This document shows positions 61,110 through 64,000 of a stretch of DNA of 64,000 bases, one piece after another. The stretch spans positions 62,001 through 126,000 of the forward strand of contig JAJPII010000016.1 of the NCBI GenBank assembly GCA_021324825.1, given 5' to 3'. Source of the DNA: Spartobacteria bacterium. GTDB taxonomy: Bacteria > Verrucomicrobiota > Verrucomicrobiia > Chthoniobacterales > Chthoniobacteraceae. A program made the position numbers and the translations under genes. Below the pieces are notes generated by a model. The model saw only the letters and a list, made by a program, of their open reading frames with translations. It was not told where the DNA came from and ran no database searches. Each line of letters begins with the position of its first letter. Within the stretch, counting starts at the first letter, position 1.

Positions 61110-62606
61110 TCAGGACCGAATGAGCTTCTCCAGTTCGCGCCGGAACGCCGTCTCGGCCTGCGCCGGGGTGTCGTAGCCCGATACGATCACCTCCAGCACG
61201 CGCTGGTCGCCGCGCTGCCGCTTGCCTTGCAGGACGCGCGTCAACCGGTCCGTCCTGCTCCAGTTCACCGGCGCGGACTCGCGGGCTGTGAGGTCGTTAG
61301 AGACGCACCGGAAGACGTAGAGCATCCTGCCGTTATTGTCGAATTGGTAACGCTCGAACGGGACATCCATTTTATTTACGAACAGGCGCTTGTTGCCGGG
61401 GTTGCCCACCAGCGCCATGCCGGAGCTTGGGAGGCAGACTTCCGGGACGTGCTCGTGTGCCGCCTGCGCCGCCCTCAACCCGGGACGCCAGCGGAAATAA
61501 TAGGCCTGCCAATGGCTGCCGTCCCGGGCCGTCCAGCCGGCGGAACTCCCCTCGTCGTAAAGAAGAAGCGCGCGGCTTAGTTCGGAAATCGGGAACGCTT
61601 TGAAGGTCGGGTTGTCCGAAGGCCATCGCATCGTCCACGCGGGCGGCTCCGGCGCGTTGGTCTCATGAATCCGGTACCAAAGTTCTGTCAACAGCCATGC
61701 CGCGGGCATCCAGCCGATCAGCGCCACAGCCGCCGGAACCGGGAAGCGGTGCGGTCGCGCTGATGGGGAAGGGGCAGGCTCATTTGGCGCAAGCATCCGC
61801 GCCAGCAGCCATACGCCCGCGAAGCTGACGAGCAGAACCGCGACGCCGAGCGGGTCGTGCCAGTTTTCCATCGCCTTGATCCCGCGGCTTGCGGCGACGC
61901 CCGCGAGGAGAGTGGAGCGCGCCACGTTGCAGACGAAGGCGAGCGCCGCGCCGAAGCCCAGCACCCAGCACGTCCGCGCGAGGCCCAGCCGGAACTGCGC
62001 CCCAAGGAAGAGGGAGATCATGACAATGGCCTGGAGCGAACGTATGCCGCTGCACGCCTCCTCGATTCCGACCATACCGGTGGGGCCTTCGATGACGTTT
62101 CCGTGCTGCACCGCCGGTATGCCCCAGAAAACGAGTATCTCCGTCGCCACCCGCGTGACGACGCCCGTCAGCCCCAGGACGACGGCGTGTTCCAGGAAGA
62201 ACGGCCATGGCACGGCGGTGACGAGGAAGACGGCGGGAGGCGCGAAATGCCGCGCCCAGGGAGCGCCGCCCGCGGTGTAAGCGAGCAGGAGAAAAAGGGC
62301 GATGACGAGAAGGGTGATCGTCCAGGTGGGGAGCAGCCAGTCGGGGTTTGCCTCCTTGATGAGCTTGACCGGGAGAATAGCCAGGGCCGCGACCGCCAGC
62401 GCCGCGAAGGCGGAGCCGCGGGCGCGCGCCGTTTCCGGGCGCGATTGCCAGCGCCGCGCCAGGAGGAAGAGAAAGAGCAAAGGGACGGCCCAGCCGTAGT
62501 TATAGTCGGGATCAATCGACCATTGGGGGCTGACTTCGGCAATAAACAACACCCACACGCCCAGAACGCACGCCAGAAGGGGAAGCGGGATGTCGCAAAA
62601 CGTCAT
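61110..62606 (-). CDS. Exosortase with fused EpsI-like C-terminal domain
   Basis: A 498-residue protein. The N-terminal half has about eight membrane helices and the exosortase catalytic set: Cys185 (EEACSGIRSLQ), Arg230 (NVARSTLLAG) and His250 (NWHDPLG). The C-terminal part (about 290-498), with HEHVPEVCLPSSGMALVG, resembles the EpsI protein usually encoded separately or fused in exosortase loci. Exosortases process C-terminal sorting signals of secreted proteins and accompany EPS genes. The ATG at 62606 overlaps the stop of the NusG-like gene (ATGA). The in-frame N-terminal extension to 62669 is a shadow of that gene. Confidence 0.88.
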   Translation of the reverse strand: MTFCDIPLPLLACVLGVWVLFIAEVSPQWSIDPDYNYGWAVPLLFLFLLARRWQSRPETARARGSAFAALAVAALAILPVKLIKEANPDWLLPTWTITLLVIALFLLLAYTAGGAPWARHFAPPAVFLVTAVPWPFFLEHAVVLGLTGVVTRVATEILVFWGIPAVQHGNVIEGPTGMVGIEEACSGIRSLQAIVMISLFLGAQFRLGLARTCWVLGFGAALAFVCNVARSTLLAGVAASRGIKAMENWHDPLGVAVLLVSFAGVWLLARMLAPNEPAPSPSARPHRFPVPAAVALIGWMPAAWLLTELWYRIHETNAPEPPAWTMRWPSDNPTFKAFPISELSRALLLYDEGSSAGWTARDGSHWQAYYFRWRPGLRAAQAAHEHVPEVCLPSSGMALVGNPGNKRLFVNKMDVPFERYQFDNNGRMLYVFRCVSNDLTARESAPVNWSRTDRLTRVLQGKRQRGDQRVLEVIVSGYDTPAQAETAFRRELEKLIRS

Positions 62607-63136
62607 GCCATAAGGAAGTGTCCCCGATCTGGCAGGACCTGGTCGCGCGCCAGTTCGACGTCGCGGCACTGGCCGAGAAACTCCAGCAGCACGCGCACCC
62701 GGTCCTTCGCAGGCATGACGCTCGTGACCACGCTCGCCAGCCCGCGGAACAATCCGTGCGCCACGATCACGCTATCCCCCTCGCGAATCTCCTGGCTTAT
62801 GGCTTTACATTCCGTTTCGCCCATCTCCACCCGCAACCCCTCGATGGCCTCCGCGGGCACTTGCGCGATCTCCTCGCCAAACCGGACGATGGACGTGACG
62901 CCGTTGGAATAGGTGACCGCCTTCTGCGACAGCAAGCGGTCGAACCGGGCGAAGAGATAACCGGGAAAAAGCGCCTCGACGAACCAGACCGGGCCGCGCC
63001 GCGTGACCCGCCGCAGCCGGATGCGCGGGCAAAAGACCTCGACGCCTTCCAGCGTCCGCAGGTGCGCCGCGGCGATGTGCTCCTGCTTTGGCATGCTCCG
63101 CACGCAATACCATGCGGGTTCGGGGTTCGGCGTCAT
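62603..63136 (-). CDS. NusG/RfaH-like transcription elongation factor
   Basis: A 177-residue protein. The NGN domain begins AWYCVRSMPKQEHIAAAHL and contains VEALFPGYLFARFD, the conserved NusG hydrophobic core. A KOW-type C-terminal domain starts at about residue 117 (IREGDSVIVAHGLFRGL). Specialised NusG paralogues (RfaH, LoaP) reduce termination in long polysaccharide operons. Its 4-base overlap with the exosortase gene and proximity to a 60-kb EPS locus fit that. I did not find an obvious ops-like element by eye. The housekeeping nusG is expected elsewhere. Confidence 0.85.
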   Translation of the reverse strand: MTPNPEPAWYCVRSMPKQEHIAAAHLRTLEGVEVFCPRIRLRRVTRRGPVWFVEALFPGYLFARFDRLLSQKAVTYSNGVTSIVRFGEEIAQVPAEAIEGLRVEMGETECKAISQEIREGDSVIVAHGLFRGLASVVTSVMPAKDRVRVLLEFLGQCRDVELARDQVLPDRGHFLMA

Positions 63137-63170
63137 CCTGGCAATATACTCCGGGCCGCGGGCCGCTCAA

Positions 63171-63220
63171 GGGAACTTAAGGGAACTTAAGGGAACTTAA
63201 GGGAACTTAAGGGAACTTAA
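63171..63220. repeat. Tandem decamer repeat, five perfect copies
   Basis: The unit GGGAACTTAA is repeated five times without change. A sixth, imperfect unit (63221-63227) lies inside the end of the minus-strand gene. The minus-strand stop codon falls in the last perfect unit (63217-63219). The array sits 35 bases upstream of the NusG-like start on the minus strand, in its leader. Perfect identity argues for recent slippage. Ten bases is close to one helical turn, so copy number would change spacing but not helical phase. Confidence 0.95.
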
Positions 63221-64000
63221 GGGACTTCGGAGATGGAGAACTGGAACGGTTTCCCCGGAACGTGCGTCGCGCTGCCGAACTTGAACCCGGTCGTTTCGGA
63301 CTGGCCTTCCAGCGCCACGAAGTTCACCGCTTGCTGGCCGTTGTAATCCATGACGGAGAGGTAGTTCACTCCGTAAGGAAGCCGGTTGTTGTTCGAGATT
63401 TCGGTCGCCACGGGATCGACCAGGCGGGTGTCGCGCAGGTAGCTCACCATGTCGCCGTTCTCCGTCAGGCGGAAGATGACGCGGTCGCCCCGGCAGGTGA
63501 TGTAGAGGTCGTTCGGGTTGGCGTCGCACGCCTGCGTGCCGTAAGAGATGTCGGTCGGGTTCCGGGAGATGGTCTTGGTCGCCACGAGCGAGGGGATCCC
63601 GGTCTCGCCTTCCGTATTCAGGTTGGTTACATCGAAGATTTCAAGCTGCCCGGCCATCGTCGCGACATAGGCGCGGTTGGCGAAGTTCCCTTCCCAAGCG
63701 CCGCCAGCCGGCTGGCGCCACCAGAAGTTGTTCCCCCTGTGGAAGCCCGCCGCCACCGCCGTCGGCTGCTGCACCGTCGTGCACCAGGCTACGGTGGGCG
63801 TCTGCTGGGGGGCGTAGCTGAACGTGAACGGCCACTGATTGGCCGCGGCGCCTTGCGTCTTGGTGGCGTTGTAGTTTGCCTGCGTGGTGAAATACATCCG
63901 GCGGTAATAATCGAACAGCGGTTGCAGGTTCACGAAGGCGACCTTGTTCTCGGCCCGGGAAGCGACGATGGCGTACCCGGTATGGGCCGTGCGGCGATAC
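63217..64000 (-). CDS. Secreted beta-propeller-like protein, 3' part
   Basis: The frame is open to the window edge, so the start lies beyond 64000. An internal GTG at 63933 is not the start, because family-like sequence (TGYAIVASRAENKVAFVNLQ) continues upstream. Short repeated strands such as RAYVATMAGQLEIFDVTNLN and NPNDLYITCRGDRVIFRLT look like beta-propeller (YVTN-type) blades, common in large exported proteins. The C-terminus (FQFSISEVP) carries no sorting signal or anchor. The stop lies in the decamer repeat. Function unknown. Confidence 0.6.
   Translation of the reverse strand, partial: YRRTAHTGYAIVASRAENKVAFVNLQPLFDYYRRMYFTTQANYNATKTQGAAANQWPFTFSYAPQQTPTVAWCTTVQQPTAVAAGFHRGNNFWWRQPAGGAWEGNFANRAYVATMAGQLEIFDVTNLNTEGETGIPSLVATKTISRNPTDISYGTQACDANPNDLYITCRGDRVIFRLTENGDMVSYLRDTRLVDPVATEISNNNRLPYGVNYLSVMDYNGQQAVNFVALEGQSETTGFKFGSATHVPGKPFQFSISEVP

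Noticed and set aside
63171-63220. CRISPR-like array
   Set aside because: The units are ten bases long with no spacers, so it is a simple tandem repeat.
1-64000. tRNA, rRNA, transposase or prophage genes
   Set aside because: None could be supported; all open space is occupied by glycan-related genes or short gaps.

Overview
This GC-rich window is almost entirely one surface-polysaccharide biosynthesis and export locus. It holds about 60 genes, nearly all on the plus strand, packed tail-to-head with 4-base start/stop overlaps. The owner is a Gram-negative bacterium: there is a predicted outer-membrane beta-barrel, an OPX-type export protein, a tyrosine-kinase copolymerase and a GDP-heptose pathway. 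The exosortase with a fused EpsI-like domain, next to a NusG/RfaH-like gene, points to an exosortase-carrying lineage. Verrucomicrobiota or another PVC/Proteobacteria-like EPS producer is my inference, not something I can prove from sequence alone.

Layout. 1-17.5 kb: end of a GT4 gene, a Wzx-type flippase, FkbM methyltransferases, GT2/GT4/GT9 glycosyltransferases, a C-methyltransferase, an O-antigen polymerase/ligase-like membrane protein, a double-GT4 fusion and a UGM-like flavoprotein. 17.5-20.4 kb: a nucleotide-heptose module (gmhA on the minus strand, hddA and hddC on plus) and a WcaF-like acetyltransferase, with a 98-bp inverted repeat between hddA and hddC. 20.4-30.6 kb: two glycosyltransferases, then the envelope machinery: FecR-like secreted protein, beta-barrel, OPX export protein, Wzc-like BY-kinase, and a Wzm/Wzt-type ABC transporter. 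30.6-49.9 kb: a second glycosyltransferase block with a GT-methyltransferase fusion, two dehydratase/epimerases, a Gfo/Idh/MocA oxidoreductase, a sulfotransferase and a tandemly duplicated GT4 pair. 49.9-61 kb: hexapeptide acyltransferases, more GT4s, two further O-antigen ligase/polymerase-like proteins, an SGNH hydrolase and a secreted PA14-like protein. 61.1-64 kb, minus strand: exosortase-EpsI fusion, NusG/RfaH-like factor, a 5-copy decamer repeat, and the 3' part of a secreted beta-propeller-like gene.

How the genes work together (inference): the glycosyltransferases build a long, heterogeneous repeat unit containing heptose. Methyl-, acetyl- and sulfotransferases decorate it. The Wzx/Wzy-type proteins and/or the ABC transporter move it across the inner membrane, and the OPX/BY-kinase/beta-barrel set takes it through the envelope. 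The RfaH-like protein is a plausible antiterminator for operons this long. No initiating phosphoglycosyltransferase, no GmhB phosphatase and no recognisable exosortase sorting signal was seen in the window. No tRNA, rRNA, CRISPR array or transposase was seen. No gene-free stretch exceeds 300 bases.
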